From: Hybos culiciformis
Lineage: Eukaryota > Arthropoda > Insecta > Diptera > Hybotidae
Direction: 5' to 3'
DNA: 64,000 nucleotides
NCBI GenBank assembly: GCA_964007475.1
Contig: OZ023275.1
Span: 25,257,052 to 25,321,051, forward strand
In this document: one piece after another, positions 12,824 to 25,800 of the stretch
Position numbering within the stretch: the stretch's first letter is position 1
Layout of the letters: every line of letters starts with the position of its first letter
Made by a program: the position numbers and the translations under genes
The notes under the pieces: generated by a model
Database searches by the model: none
What the model was told of the DNA's origin: nothing
What the model saw: the letters and a program-made list of their open reading frames with translations, nothing else

Positions 12824-14243
12824 TTTAATTCTCATTTTATTTATAATTTTGGAAGAAATTTTTGAAATTTTTTGCTGGATTTTAGAATTATTCGAAATTA
12901 TTTTAATTAAATTTTTTTTTTCTCACATTTTATTTATTTTTTTTTTTAATTAATTTTATGAGGTTTTTGTAAACAACAAAAAAAAAATAAAAACTAAAAT
13001 ATTGCACAAATTCTAATTTTTATTATTATTTTTTAAATTACGTATATTTCAAATTTTTTTTTTTTTTAATTTCATCAAAAAATAAAATATCAATTTTTTT
13101 TTATGATTAATTTTTAGTTTATGTCTTGATTTTTGAAGAAATTTTATTCATAATTTTTAATAAAATTGAATGAATTAATTAATTTTGTATTTTTAAATTT
13201 GATAGGAACAAACAATTTGTTTTAAAAATAAAAAATATTTTTAAATTTTATTTTTTAATTCGATAAAAAAAAAATTGTTTTATTTAAATATCTATTTTTC
13301 TTGCATTTGTTGTGTTTATTTTTTTTTTTATCAGTGCGTGTGTTTTTTTCAGTTCTAATTGGAATTTACTATTTTTGTTTTGAATATTTTTGTTGAGAAT
13401 AAATAAAAAAAATTCATTATTCTGATTCTGAATTGATTATTGTGAACTTTTTTTTTTAATTTAGTGTGACTTTTGTTAAATTAAGCATTAATTATTTGTC
13501 GTAATAAAAAATTAATCTTCTTATTTGTTTAAAAGATAATTTTATCTTAAATTTGAATTTTTTTTTTGTTCAATTGGATTTTGTTTTATTTTTAATTTAT
13601 TTGTTTAAGTTTTATTTAAATTCATGTTTTTTGAATTAAATGAAAAATAAATATATTGCACAATTTTTTTTTTTTTTGTTCCGAAAACAAAAACCAAGAT
13701 TTTGAATATAATTTTTTTTTTTTTATTTTCTTATCACATCATTCTTATTGTGAAAATGTGAATTATTGAAAATTTTCCAAAAACATATTGTCACGAGAAT
13801 ATTCATATTGACTTAAAAATAAAAAAAAAATGTTTGTTTAGTTTTTTAAGAAACATTTTTTTTTAGTTTTGTTCAAAAAAAAGAATTTTGTTTTTTCTTA
13901 TTATAAATTTAATTAAAGAAAAAAATAAAAAACGCGCCAAATTTGTACTAAAAACATAATAAATTTTTTTTTAATGTATCTGAGATTTTCATTTCAATTT
14001 TTAAGTTAATTTAATTTTTTTTTTTTTAATTAATGCTCAATTTTAAGTTTATAGTTATTTTTTATAAATATTGAAAAATATTTTTTTTTTTTTTTGTTTA
14101 TTTTTTAATTATTATTAAATATAGTCCGCTTTTATTTTTATTTTGTTTGGAATGCGTCCTTATAGTTTGAGTCATCAATAACAACTGAAACAAGTGCGTT
14201 ACTAATTTTCTTTTCTATTTTTTTGTGATATCTGTTTTTTTTT

Positions 14244-14261
14244 TTCTTCTTCTTCTTCTTC
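14244..14261. repeat. (TTC)6 microsatellite
   Basis: Six perfect TTC units following a poly(T) run. Confidence 0.9.
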
Positions 14262-15239
14262 TATATATGTAAAAGATTATTAGTATTTATTTATTTTTAT
14301 ATTAAAAAAAAAAAAACAATTTTTTTGTTGTTCATATTAAGATTTTTCTTTTTCTATATATGTGGAAAAATCACAATCCGAAAAACAGTTATAATAATAA
14401 TAATCAAAGAAAAAGCAGCAAAAAAGCAAAAAAAATCGCAAGGTGTAATTGTTATCTATTTTTCGTTTATATTTTTTTGTTTTTTTTTTATGCTTATACG
14501 ACATACATACATATGTATTATTATTTACATTCGTGTGTATATAAGTGTGTACATAGTTTTTCGGATATTTTAGATATTATGAGTATAATAAGATACATGT
14601 GCGATAGTATGCGTATGTATTTTATATATTATATATATATATGTATGTTTGTATGTAGGAAAATCCTTTTGAGGTGAAATTAAAAATTTTGGCAGTTTAG
14701 CTTTTCATTTTTTTGTTTTTGTTTATTTTTTTTTTTTTTTTTCACTTAAAAGCGTGCACTATCAGTTAAGTATAGTTTTTTGTAAACAAAAAAAAAAACA
14801 TTTTTCTCAAAAAATAGAATTTTTTATTTTTTTTTTTATTTTGATTAATCCAAAATTGAAATTGAGTTTTTTTTTTTTAATTTACATTTTATATTTGTGG
14901 ATAATATATATATGTATATATACATATATATAAATTTTTTTTTTGCGAAAATTATATAACGGTGTTTACAACGCGACAGTCTATTTGCATCTAAAATATT
15001 ATTTTTGTTGTTTTTTTTTTGTTGTGTTTTTTTTTTGTATACAAAACATATGAAAACAGCAAATATAAACCCATATCTTTGAGTTGTGTTTTATTATTAT
15101 TATTATTTATTTTGTTTTTTTTTTTTTTTCTTAATTTTCTTCAATGAAAACTTCTATGTTAATTTCGCGTACACTCTACTATAAAAATACATATAATATA
15201 CTTTAATATTGAAGAAGTTTTTCCAAACAACTTGTGTTC

Positions 15240-15257
15240 TATATATATATATATATA
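15240..15257. repeat. (TA)9 dinucleotide repeat
   Basis: Perfect alternating TA run. Similar shorter runs occur at about 14904-14932 and 16733-16746. Confidence 0.9.
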
Positions 15258-15700
15258 ATACTAGCAACATGAAAGAGAGTACACAAGTAGTTTCTCATTA
15301 TCAGAAGAAAAATAATAATATAAGAAAAAACACACCAATTATTTTTTCTTCTTTTTTAACACAACAGAATTAAATTCTCCTTTTCAAGTGGAATGAAAAA
15401 AAAAATAAAAAATAAAAACACTAATATGAGATGTGTAGTGAAATTCCATGAAAGAAACAAGAAAAAAAACAGAAACAAACATTTTAACCCCCTCGCTCAA
15501 ATTATTTGTGTCGTCATTTGTCTTGTGGTAAAAACACACATGAAAAAAGAAATAACATTTTTACCGTTATCACCCCCAGAATATAAAGTGGGAAATTTTA
15601 CCACAAAAAAAAAAAAAAAATTAAAGAAAAAGAGTTTTCCTAAGTTTTTTTTTTTATGCTTTTAATGTTTTTTATGTTGGTAAATATAGAATGAGAATCC

Positions 15701-18605
15701 ACCACTTTTACTCACTAAAAAATTAAAAAAAGAAGAGAATTCTCATTTTGAAAATGAGAAAAGAGTAGTTAATATTCACACTAACACACTTATTCTATCT
15801 GAGCTTCATGTATATAATTTGGTACATAAAAAGTGACCGGTCACCGGTTAATTTTTATTTTTTTTTGTATCTTGTATCTTTTTTAACTCATATTTATATT
15901 GGGTGATTTTTATTTTCATTGCGCTTATATGGGCCTCCCCCCAATTACATATGTAGTTTTATTTTTTTATTTTTTTCACATATGAAATAATATTTTGTTT
16001 TTGGTTATTTGTGATTTTTTTTTTTGTATTACTGAAAATATAAAATTTTATTTTTTTTAACTCTCTTGTATATATTTTATTTTTATGTGTGTACCTACAT
16101 GTTTTTTTTTGCAAAATAGAAAAGTAGATATAAGCGATGAAATCAAATATGAGTTGTTGAGCTGATAATATTCTTTTAAAATGTTAATATGTTTATGGAA
16201 CGCAATATATGTTTGCAAAAAATAAAAAATTCCCCAAAAGATGCAAAAAAAAGTATTTTTTAATATTATCATAGTCCCTAGGAGAGCTTGCGACAATATT
16301 CTGGCCGATAATAAACTTCGATGTTCAAGCAGTTACTTAATTTTATTCCATACATTATGGTAACCTTAAGATTCATGTCATTGGGGCTTATAGAATGACC
16401 TAAATATGATTATTTTTAAAATAGTTATTTTTTTTAAGATTATTTTATTTATTTTCTTATCTAATTTTAAGAAACATTGTGAAAAATAATTTTGACAAGA
16501 AAGTTAAACAAATCTTAGCAAGCAAAGAAAATTTTTTCCATATTTATTAAGAAAGTTGGAGAAATTTTCTATATTGCATTTCAACTAAAATTACGATTGT
16601 ACATAAATAATATACATTTTATGACAACTATATACTATAAATGTTATACCAAAAAAACACCTAACAATTATCAAATGATATGTATATATGTATATATTCA
16701 ATTTATTATAAAGTTGTCATTGAGTTATTTGGTATATATATATATAAATTTAGATAAAGCAAAAAAGAAACATGTGTACAGGATATTAATTGAAGGATAT
16801 TGGAATGAAAAATAAACACAGAGTGAACAGAGAATATAACTTTTTTTTGCGATTAAGTTTTTGAGAAAAAGGAGAAACTCTTTTCTAAATTTTCAGTTAT
16901 TTTGATGGAGAAAAATGAACTTTGAAAATATATAAGTTTTTTTTTTTCGTTTTTTTGCCTCCAAAAATAAAAGAATTTTTAAGTATATTTATTCTGGTTT
17001 TTGAGAATGAGATATATATAGATATATTTTTTTAAGAGGAAAATTATCTAAATTTTAGCAGATACTTATACTGAAGCTTATGTATCTAAATATGAATTAT
17101 TTGAAAAATTTATTTCAAAAATAATGATTATACTAAGTATGGGAATTGATTTTCTTGATTTTCAATCCTTTAATGTTAAACAATCATAAAAATCAGATTA
17201 TCATTCTATGCATCTATATTGCTTAAGGGATTCTGATATAAATAGCTTAACACTATCAATAGTCGGGTCCTATACTATGAATATGTGTGATCGGAGTTCT
17301 TCTAAACTTTCCTGAAAAGGATTTAAAAAATACTAAGTGACCAGTTCATACTTTGTTTGTACGACAAATTTTTTCAAAAAAATTAAATACTTAATAATAA
17401 AATAAAAAGTTATAAGTCCTACAATCGACAGCAATTTAGCTCGAAACTAAGTTTTTTTTTTACTAATGGTATCAGATACTGCAAATGAATCATAAAAGTA
17501 AGTTAAATTAAGAAGTCAAGAAAAGCTGAAATTGTTTAATAATGTTAAAAAAGGTATTTATGAAATGGGATAAAGTTGCAAATTTTTTTCATTTCCAAAG
17601 ATATTATTTTGAATCAACATTATCTGAAACGACTACAAAAAAAGCAAAAAAATAATTTTTTTCGTTATAAAATATAATAAATAAATTATCAAATGTCATT
17701 ATTAATATGAAACAAAAAATTAATGAATTTTGCAAACATTTTTAATGATTCAAAGAAAATACTATGAATTGAAAATATATTTTAAACATTTTATCCACAT
17801 AGTCTATTAACTAAGTTATGTAAAAAAAAAAAAAAAACAACATATAAATATCTTTATTGGTTTATTTGTGTGTTATACAAAAGATAAGATAAAACAAAAC
17901 GAAAAAATTTAAATATAAAATTTATTTATTTTATTTCACAGTTTTTTTTTCTACATTATTATAATAATTATGTGTGTTCTTTTGTAGTCTATAAAAACGC
18001 ATATTTTTATTTTTTTTTGGTTTGAGGGCCTTTTCGTTGTAAAATTAAATATACATATAAATAGTACACTAATTTCTAGTTTTTCGGGTCATCGCAAAGT
18101 AAATTCCATGGTAACATTTTATTTACTTAGTAAATAATAATTTTATATTATGTTTTTGTTTCTTATCTTGTTTTCAATTAATTTTTATTGTATAGCGCTA
18201 TAAAAAATAAATGTATAAAGTACACCTTAATGGCTATATAAAGAAAACCCGTCAAATATTGTATGAAATCAGAATAAGATAATGGTTTAAAAAAAATTTA
18301 TTATTTTTTCTAATTAAAAAATCAAAATCAAATCAAAGTTTGGATTTTATTACCGATATTATGGTATTATTTAATTTTATTTGTTGATTATTTTATGATT
18401 TAATCAAGTAAAAAAAAATTTCTAGGCTGTGATAACTATTTGGCAAAAAAAACACTTAATTTACTACTTGTGACCTTACTCATAATAATTTTCTTTTTTA
18501 TATGACAGCTACAGAGTTAAGTACATAATTTTGCCTCTGTCGCGTATAAATAGTTAGAAAAAAAAAAATTAAAATTATATTAATCGAAACAAATTCTGAA
18601 ATTTA
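15701..18605. other. AT-rich non-coding stretch
   Basis: No supported gene. A perfect 12-bp palindrome GTGACCGGTCAC lies at 15833-15844, followed by a repeat of the CCGGT half. A minus-strand frame stays open from 16332 to 16057 (91 codons) and its first part is richer in GC than its surroundings. At this base composition roughly one frame of that length is expected by chance in the window, so it is not called. Confidence 0.65.
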
Positions 18606-18752
18606 TTAAGAGGCCACTGTGGATATCTGTTTTAGTTTTTTTTTTCCTCTCAATATATACATAAGACCAAAACTTAATAGTAAAATCACGGTAGGTTTAT
18701 ATAAAAATTTATTAAAAACTAAAATTGCCGCCCAATCAACCCCCATTTCCAT
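18606..18752 (-). CDS. Possible 48-residue membrane microprotein
   Basis: A minus-strand frame runs from ATG at 18752 to TAA at 18606. It begins MEMGVDWAAILVF, has a hydrophobic segment at about residues 21-34 (TVILLLSFGLMYIL) followed at once by the basic cluster RGKKKLK, and ends ISTVAS. That is the layout of a single-pass protein with a positive cytoplasmic side. An AATAAA overlaps the stop codon. The first 30 nt are clearly richer in GC than their surroundings. Against it: an in-frame TAA lies immediately before the ATG, the -3 base is T, and short open frames like this arise often by chance. I recognise no family. Confidence 0.2.
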   Translation of the reverse strand: MEMGVDWAAILVFNKFLYKPTVILLLSFGLMYILRGKKKLKQISTVAS

Positions 18753-19151
18753 TTATTAGGTATAAAAAAAATAAAAAAATTGTTGTTATTAAGAAAGAGT
18801 TAAAAAAACCTTGATCTCCCCATTCCACCAAAATTTAAGAAGAGTTTAACATAACATAAAAATAACAACAAATTATAATTATTTAATACCATTACAAAAA
18901 ATCTCTGATTTTTATGTTCTCTTTTAATATACGATATTATACTTTTGTATATATAAAATACAGCTTTAATAAAAAGTTTTATTTTAAAGAGAATATCTGT
19001 TCATTTTTCTGCACAAAAAAAATAAAATCAAATTGTTGTGTTATGCACAATTAACCCTATATCTCTCTAGAAAAATTTTACAAAATAAATTTGATATAAT
19101 ATAATCTAGCAAACTTTTTCACAGAAACGTTTCTCAATTCTTAGCTTAGAC

Positions 19152-19655
19152 CAGGGCTGCGGAGTCGGAGTCGGAATCGTGGAGTCAGAGTCGGAGTCGG
19201 TAGTAATTTTTGCTTGTTAAGAGTCGGAGTCGGAGTCGACAAAATAAAGCCGACTCCGACTCCAAAACTATTAAATTTAGTATACTCGACCAAAACTTAA
19301 TAAATTAAATTAAATTTTTTTATAATTATATTTTTATAATTAAATTTAACAAAGCAACAACCAAATGTCTGGCACATAAATCCAATAAAAATATATTATC
19401 ACGATTTTTGGCTTACTGGAAAAATTACGGGAAATACCATTTTATGTTCATATTAAAATTTATGACAATTTCGGGAAATACTATTTTTTATAATTGCTGG
19501 TGCGGGTACAGAAAGTATAGTATATTGGTATCAGACAAAGAGTCAAAGTAGTCAAAGTAGGAGTCGGAGTCGGAGTCGGAGTCGGAGTCACCAAAGAAAA
19601 AAATGAAGAGTCGGAGTTGGAGTCGGTAATTTTGTAGACCGACTCCACAGCCCTG
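19152..19655. mobile_element. 504-bp non-autonomous hAT-type element with GAGTCGG repeats
   Basis: The ends are inverted repeats starting CAGGGCTG(C/T)GGAGTCGG (16 of 17 identical). The element is flanked on both sides by the perfect 8-bp direct repeat GCTTAGAC (19144-19151 and 19656-19663). An 8-bp duplication and CAGGG-type ends are hallmarks of hAT transposons. Inside, next to both ends, lie arrays of the hexamer GGAGTC/GAGTCG (about 19161-19200, 19221-19263 in both orientations, and 19560-19626), while the middle is ordinary AT-rich DNA. No transposase is encoded, so it would have been moved by an autonomous hAT elsewhere. The perfect duplication suggests a fairly recent insertion. Confidence 0.9.
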
Positions 19656-19848
19656 GCTTAGACACAAAGGATAATTTATAATAAATTATTTAAATAAATA
19701 GTCAATTAATAATATGTGCAATGGATCAATTTTTCCAATTTTCAATACGATCCGTATTCGGATAATTTTTGTGCATAAAGTATTATGATAAAGAAAATTT
19801 ATGAAATTTTGGCAAAGACGAGCTATAATTATGTACATTAAAAAAATT

Positions 19849-20134
19849 CGGTGGAAAATCAGCTATGTAAATTATAGCAGAAAGATTATATCTACAACTA
19901 CTGTCGTATTTTCTGGTAGTATGTGCTGAAAATCTTCTATTTATTATTATAAAATAAATTGTTGCAAAATTTGCCACACCAAAATTATAGTTTTTATTGT
20001 TTTCTCTAGCGAAGAATAAATTACAAATAATATTTTTTAAGTTTCTGTTATTTTTATGTCAAATATTGCTATAATCCTACAAGAGATATATTAAAAACTA
20101 AAATTAAGAGTTATTTCCCTTCGCATGACAAATA
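19849..20134 (+). repeat. Dispersed repeat, copy A
   Basis: About 290 bp here align in the same orientation with 22604-22893. Shared anchor blocks are GTGGAAAAT, TTTTCTGGTA(G/T)TATGTGCT, GCAAAATTTGC, CAAATATTGCTATAA and GATATATTAAAAA(C/G)TA, in the same order and at nearly the same spacing. The frame open in copy B is broken by several stops here. It has no terminal repeats that I can see and I do not recognise the family. It may be a decayed transposon or an old segmental duplication. Its left edge lies about 190 bp from the hAT-type element. Confidence 0.65.
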
Positions 20135-22603
20135 GCTAATCTTGCTAAAGCCATCCACTAGTTAGATTTGACTTATATACACACTAAGAAATTTGTAGAA
20201 ATTGTAGCTGCGACAGCTCTCTTTTTCAGTGTAAATTTTTAATATTAGAATGTTCGAGATTCATTTTATCAAAGCCTTAAAAGCTTCACCAACAGAAATT
20301 CTTGTTTTGTGTTCATTTCGTGACCTTTTTTAATAAACCACTTAGCAAGTTTTGTTTACTTGCACTGTGTCATTAGAATATTCAGCCGCAGCTTATAATT
20401 TTTCAAAAAAGGAATAAACGCATTAAAAAGATTATTTGAATGAAAAACAAAAATTTTAATTCGAGTGCATTTATTTTCTTTTTTATTAAAATTTTTGATC
20501 AGTGCCGACGACGACGAATTTTATAATTGTTCTCTTTTTTTGGTACATCAATTTGCTAAAGTTTTATAATAACACTTTTCAAAATTTTTATTTATTTTTT
20601 TTTTTAATATATGCACAACGAAAAATTTAATAACAAAAATATATAGTTTAAAAATATTGAAGAAAAAAAAAATAAATAAAAAGGTATTTTTTTTTATTAT
20701 TATTCAATTGATTTTACATAGATTGCGCAAAACTCAGCTCCGTGAAGTACACATGTTGTTTGTTTTTTTTTAATATTTACTTTCAAAATATAATCTTATG
20801 AGAGTTCAATTAAAACGTGCACACAAAAGGTACAAATGATACCGCTACTTTGACATTATTTTACGAAAAATACTTTTTTTTTTCTTTATGTTTTTATATT
20901 ATTTTGATATGATTGCGCCTTGCAAAACACTAAATCTAGATCATATTATAGTTTTAGTTTAGAATAAAAATATAATTTTTTTTTTTTTTTAATATATAAA
21001 TTTTTGAATTCTTCATTGAAAGAATGATAGATTGTTTGTAATATTATTATTGTTAAGTATATCTAGTAAAACATGATTTTTATTGATATTCTTGCACTAT
21101 AGATACTATGTAATAGTCTTTAGTTTTAATAATTGTTACGCAATAAGTCATGGTATTCATATAACAAGGTATATTGTATCATAACTATTGATTGTGAATT
21201 GAAAAACAACTGAATGACCATATATATAAACAATATTTGTTAAGAAGAAGTAGATATTTTCTTGATGAAACATATTCTCTTTTTTTAACATAAAAAAAAT
21301 TTGATGAAATATTATAATAATAAGTACATAAAAAGTCAACAAAATATTATGAAATCTTACAAATTATTTTATTTTAATTAATTTTTTCGATCATACTATG
21401 TTCAATAAGTAAATTTGAGATAATATTTGTAACTTTCTGGTTTTTTTTTTTTTTATTTCAACAGAATAAATAATTTTAAACACCTTTTGAATATAGTTAA
21501 AAAAAAACCCAACGATTATAGTTAAAAAAAGGCACATGTCCATTATTTGTTTAATTTGTAAGCTGAAATCTAAATTATCAATAACATGATGAAAATAAAA
21601 AACAAATATTATATTGAGCAAACAAATATGTGTTTCTTTTATCAATCAATAAACAAATTGGTTTCACCCCAATATTAGTGAGTTAAAATTTCATATATAT
21701 GATAAATTTAACCAATTAAATTAAATATAGGCTTAAATAAAGTTCATGCCTTATCGTTTTAATTGTCTTTACGTATAATGTTAATACGATATCATAAGAC
21801 AATCTTATGATATTATAATGTCAAATAAACCTAAACAAATTTTTTGTATAGAACTTAACTTCTTCTTAATGTTTTGGTCAGCATATTATTATCCCAAACT
21901 GTTTATCAGGATTTCCACTTTCACATTCACTTTAAGTACAAAAAATTTTGAATATACTACTAAAGAATTATCACAAATTTGATTTTTTTAATTGTCTGTG
22001 CAAAAAAACTTTAAAAAAATTGTCCTACCAACATTGCTGTAATAATTGTAGATATAAAATATATATAGGTGGGCGATTATATTTTCTTAACATACTTTTA
22101 TTTTTACTTTTGACGAAGAGGATAACCAGCATAACATGTATTATCATTTACTGTTTTATTTATATTAACAACCGTATGTTTTTGACCTTAAATTCAACAC
22201 TATAAACATAAATTTTTTTTTGTTAAAAAATAAACGTTTTTTTTTTTATATCTATGATATATTATGAAGATATCATAATATCATTTTGTTTATCAATAAA
22301 ATTGGTGTTATGAAAAAAAATAAAAATAATAATTTGTTAAATCGATGAAAACCTATTTATGGCTATACATTCATTTCAATAATTGATCTATTATTATGTG
22401 TACTATAAAATGAACTATAAAAAAAAACTATAATTATGTTTTTTTTATAAAAATTTTGTTTGTTTATACTTCTGAAATATTAAAACTTTTGTCATCTTAG
22501 AATATAATTTATTTGACAAACTTTATAAATTTGGATAATTTAGTGATAAGAGTTTAATGGACTTCTTTAACCAAAGAAAACATATGCACTGAAAAAAAAC
22601 TGT
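20135..22603. other. AT-rich stretch between the two repeat copies
   Basis: No supported gene. It holds a perfect 11-bp hairpin with a 3-nt loop at 21789-21813 (ATATCATAAGA arm) and only AT-rich low-complexity open frames. Confidence 0.65.
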
Positions 22604-22893
22604 GTGGAAAATTAACTATAAACACCAGCTATGAAGTTTGAAATAAAACTGCAATATTTTCTGGTATTATGTGCTCAAAATATTGAATTTATTGTTAAAT
22701 ACATAATAACTTGTCCAAAAATATATGGCAAAATTTGCTACTCAAAAATTAAAATTTTTATTGATTTTTCTATTGAAATATTTTTTATACAACATGAGTT
22801 TCTGAAATTTTTATGACAAATATTGCTATAACCATATGAAAAGATATATTAAAAAGTAAAACTAATGTAATTTTTCCTTGATGTAGACAAATA
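22604..22893 (+). repeat. Dispersed repeat, copy B
   Basis: The partner of copy A at 19849-20134, with the same anchor blocks in the same order. Here the plus-strand frame from 22631 to 22816 is open for 61 codons (starting MKFEIKLQYFLVLCAQN). In copy A the equivalent frame, with a similar YFLVVCAEN segment, carries stops. This hints that the repeat may derive from something once coding, but the peptide matches no family I know. Confidence 0.65.
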
Positions 22894-25800
22894 AAAATTC
22901 CTATGCCTATATTATTTCATTTACATTTTAGAACTATAAAATAAATTCTGCGATAAAGTTTCAGAATTAAGTGAAATCTTGCCAAATTAAAAATATGAGG
23001 CGCTAAATAGAAAGCGGAGCAACTGTAGAAAGTTTAATTTTCGGTTTCCAATTACAGCAAATTATTGAATAGAAAATTATTATTCGGCTAATTAATTGAA
23101 ACATTTTAATCACTTGCACACTAAGAATTTAATTATTTTTGCTACTTCTTTATTTGATTGTTTCCATATATTCAATTAATCCAAAGCCTCATATAATACT
23201 ATACTCATTATATTGATACAAAAGTTATTGTAACTCAATTTAGTTGGAAGAATTGAGTTTAAAATTCTGATTAAAATTATTGGCACTGAATATGAATTTA
23301 TTTTATTATGAAGTAGTAGTAACTTTTTCTTTTCAAACTTATATAACTAAAAATAAAAACAATAATTTAGTTCAATTTAAAATTGTAAGCTACTTGCTGG
23401 CTCGTGCCATCAGCAAGAGAAGCAGATGAAAAAAAAATATATGCTTTTCCATTTTACTGTATTATTTTTTTTCATCAGTTTTATTCAGTTAAGGGTAATA
23501 ATCATAATCATAGAAAATTATATTTGATAGAATTATGTAAAAAAAAAAAGAAAAAAAAAAACTAATCCAGCAGCGTTGAAATAATCAACATAAATATTCA
23601 ATTGTATTAAATTATGCATTTTGATATTGAAATTATATGCTGCAGTTGTTTTAAAGGTTATGCGCGCCAAATATGCGGGCATTAATGGGCAAATTCATTA
23701 TAAACTGTTACAATTATTTTTTTTTTTTAATATTATTTTTTAATTTTAGACAAAAACAAAAGATTTGCTTTATACAAAATTCAAGGCATGAAATAATACC
23801 AAAGGCTGTTTGTTGGTAGCAAATATCGTGGTCAAATTTTTATTTTGTTCAATATTTTTTTTTTCATCTTTTGTTTTTAGTTTTCGCGAAAATAAAAACT
23901 TATATATTAAATAATGTATAAAACATATATAATGTTGTACAAAACATAAACGTATTTCACACAAGAGATGAAAAGACATAATATAATTTCTATAAAAGTG
24001 TATATCATAAACAACAATGATAAAATAAATATAAAACTACATAGTAATGCATTGAAGTGTTAGAAGTTTTTATTGACTAAATTAAAAATTAAATATAATT
24101 CAATTATTTATTTTTTTTAATAATACGGGGCTTAATATTTCTCCTGAACATCTAGAAATCTGCATTAAAATTATATAATTTTGTACCAACGAATGAAATA
24201 GATGAAAATTTCTGCCAAATTTACTTAAAAAATATTGTCCAAAGATTACAAGGTCGACCACTAAGCTTTTCAAGTATGTGAATTGCTTGTAGGGAAAAGA
24301 AGAGCAGTTTGTAATAGTACAGTATCTATAATTCAGTATCTATAGTACAGTTTTGGGTGATATTTCTTTCGCAATTTTAGGGCAATCATCATACTACATA
24401 TTTCTTATAACGATAGCGTTTTTTTTCTTCCAAGGTTCAGAAAATTTCAATTGATGCTAGGAATGAAACTATACCGCCTTTAAACTTAAAAAAATACTTC
24501 AAATATTCTTATAAAATCAACATAAAAGCAATCGGAAATCTATTCTCACACCTACAATTTTATTTTTTGACAAATAATTTTGCACCTTATAATTATCTCC
24601 TTAATCTTGTTTTCAAATTAGTACACCTTTTTATTTAAAATTTTTTTTTTAAAGATCCTTTAAGGATCTATAGATTTTTATCATAGTGAAAAATCTATTT
24701 TTTTTTCTGTAAATAATTTCTCACAGTACTTTTTAAAAAAATTAACGTAACGTTATAAGAAATTTCATTCAGAAAGATAAAGAAAAGTATAAGAAGATGA
24801 CATAATTTTTTGAAAAGATTATGTTCCAATTGATCAACAATAAAATGTTTGCAAAATAATTCTCAGTTATCTACAAAAAGAAATCCGATCAACTTCTTTT
24901 TTTTAATTAGATTTTATGTACCTTTGCTTAATGGACAACATACACTTAGCCAGTATATTATCATAACGATCTTTTCTTAATGGGCATAATTATACTTAAT
25001 AACATTATCAGTTGAATCAAAATTTTATAAAAAAACATAATATTTAAGTAAGTGAGTATAATATTAAAAATTTTGAGTACTTCATTTAAGAAAATATTTT
25101 TAGGGCTTAACAAGTAATGTCCCTTCTATAATCAGCAATCAAACTTGCTTTTGAGTATCTCAATTTGTTTTCCTGAAGAAACCGAAAGATAATTTTCAAA
25201 TTAATTAGAGCATTCGATAATAAAGCATAACTGGTGAAATTATATTGCCCGTAAAAATTGTAACGAGGATCTTTCGGAAAAACTATGCTCCAACTTACAA
25301 TGAGTCCTCATTGATAATTGAAACAAAATGATAATCTAAAATAAATATGTAAAGAGAAATATTCTCATTTCGCCGGGAAATAACTACATATTAACAAGCC
25401 CGTTCTCCAAATTTTTGAATGATATGTTTTTTATTTTGTTTTATTGAAAACTTAATAATTAAGTTTATTCAAAAAGAAAAAGTTTTCCATTCGTAAATAA
25501 AAAAAAAAATTATTTTTTCCTTTTTTTTTAATTTATCATCAAAAGTATGAGTTTCCAGAAATTAAAAGTTAAAATTTAATTTGTGGTGGCCAAACTTTTT
25601 TTTTTTTCGTATTTATTTTTTAACTTAAGGGGAAAGATAAAAATGAGGGTGGACTTCTGATTTATTCATTGTTTTCTTTTCTTTTTTTTTCACCGAATCT
25701 CATTGAAAACATGAAAACAATTTAAAAGTTTTAAAAAGTTGAAAAAAATTTTCTTACAAAAAAAGAACCAAAAAAAGAAAATAAGGTGATGGTAATCTTA

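Larger units (their letters stand above)
12824..15700. other. Extremely T-rich (+) / A-rich (-) region, possible leader and promoter of the minus-strand gene
   Basis: Over almost 3 kb the plus strand is dominated by runs of 8-15 T with far fewer A runs, a strand asymmetry stronger than elsewhere in the window. Seen from the minus strand it is an A-rich tract directly upstream of the candidate start codon at 12823, resembling the A-rich leaders found in insect genes. Isolated less biased patches lie at 14140-14205, 14745-14775 and 14960-15000. One of them holds TCAGTT on the minus strand (14188-14183), which matches the arthropod initiator, but no TATA box was seen at the right distance. The longest open frame here (14360-14677) is low-complexity and not believed. 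Confidence 0.4.

Noticed and set aside
14360..14677. Plus-strand open frame of 105 codons
   Set aside because: Low-complexity Asn/Lys/Tyr/Phe sequence in T-rich DNA with microsatellites, and no motif or splice context.
16057..16332. Minus-strand stop-free frame of 91 codons with a GC-raised start
   Set aside because: About one such frame is expected by chance at this base composition, and it has no motif and a non-ATG beginning.
18083..18135. Minus-strand 13-residue frame MLPWNLLCDDPKN
   Set aside because: Too short, no splice donor, and no other support.
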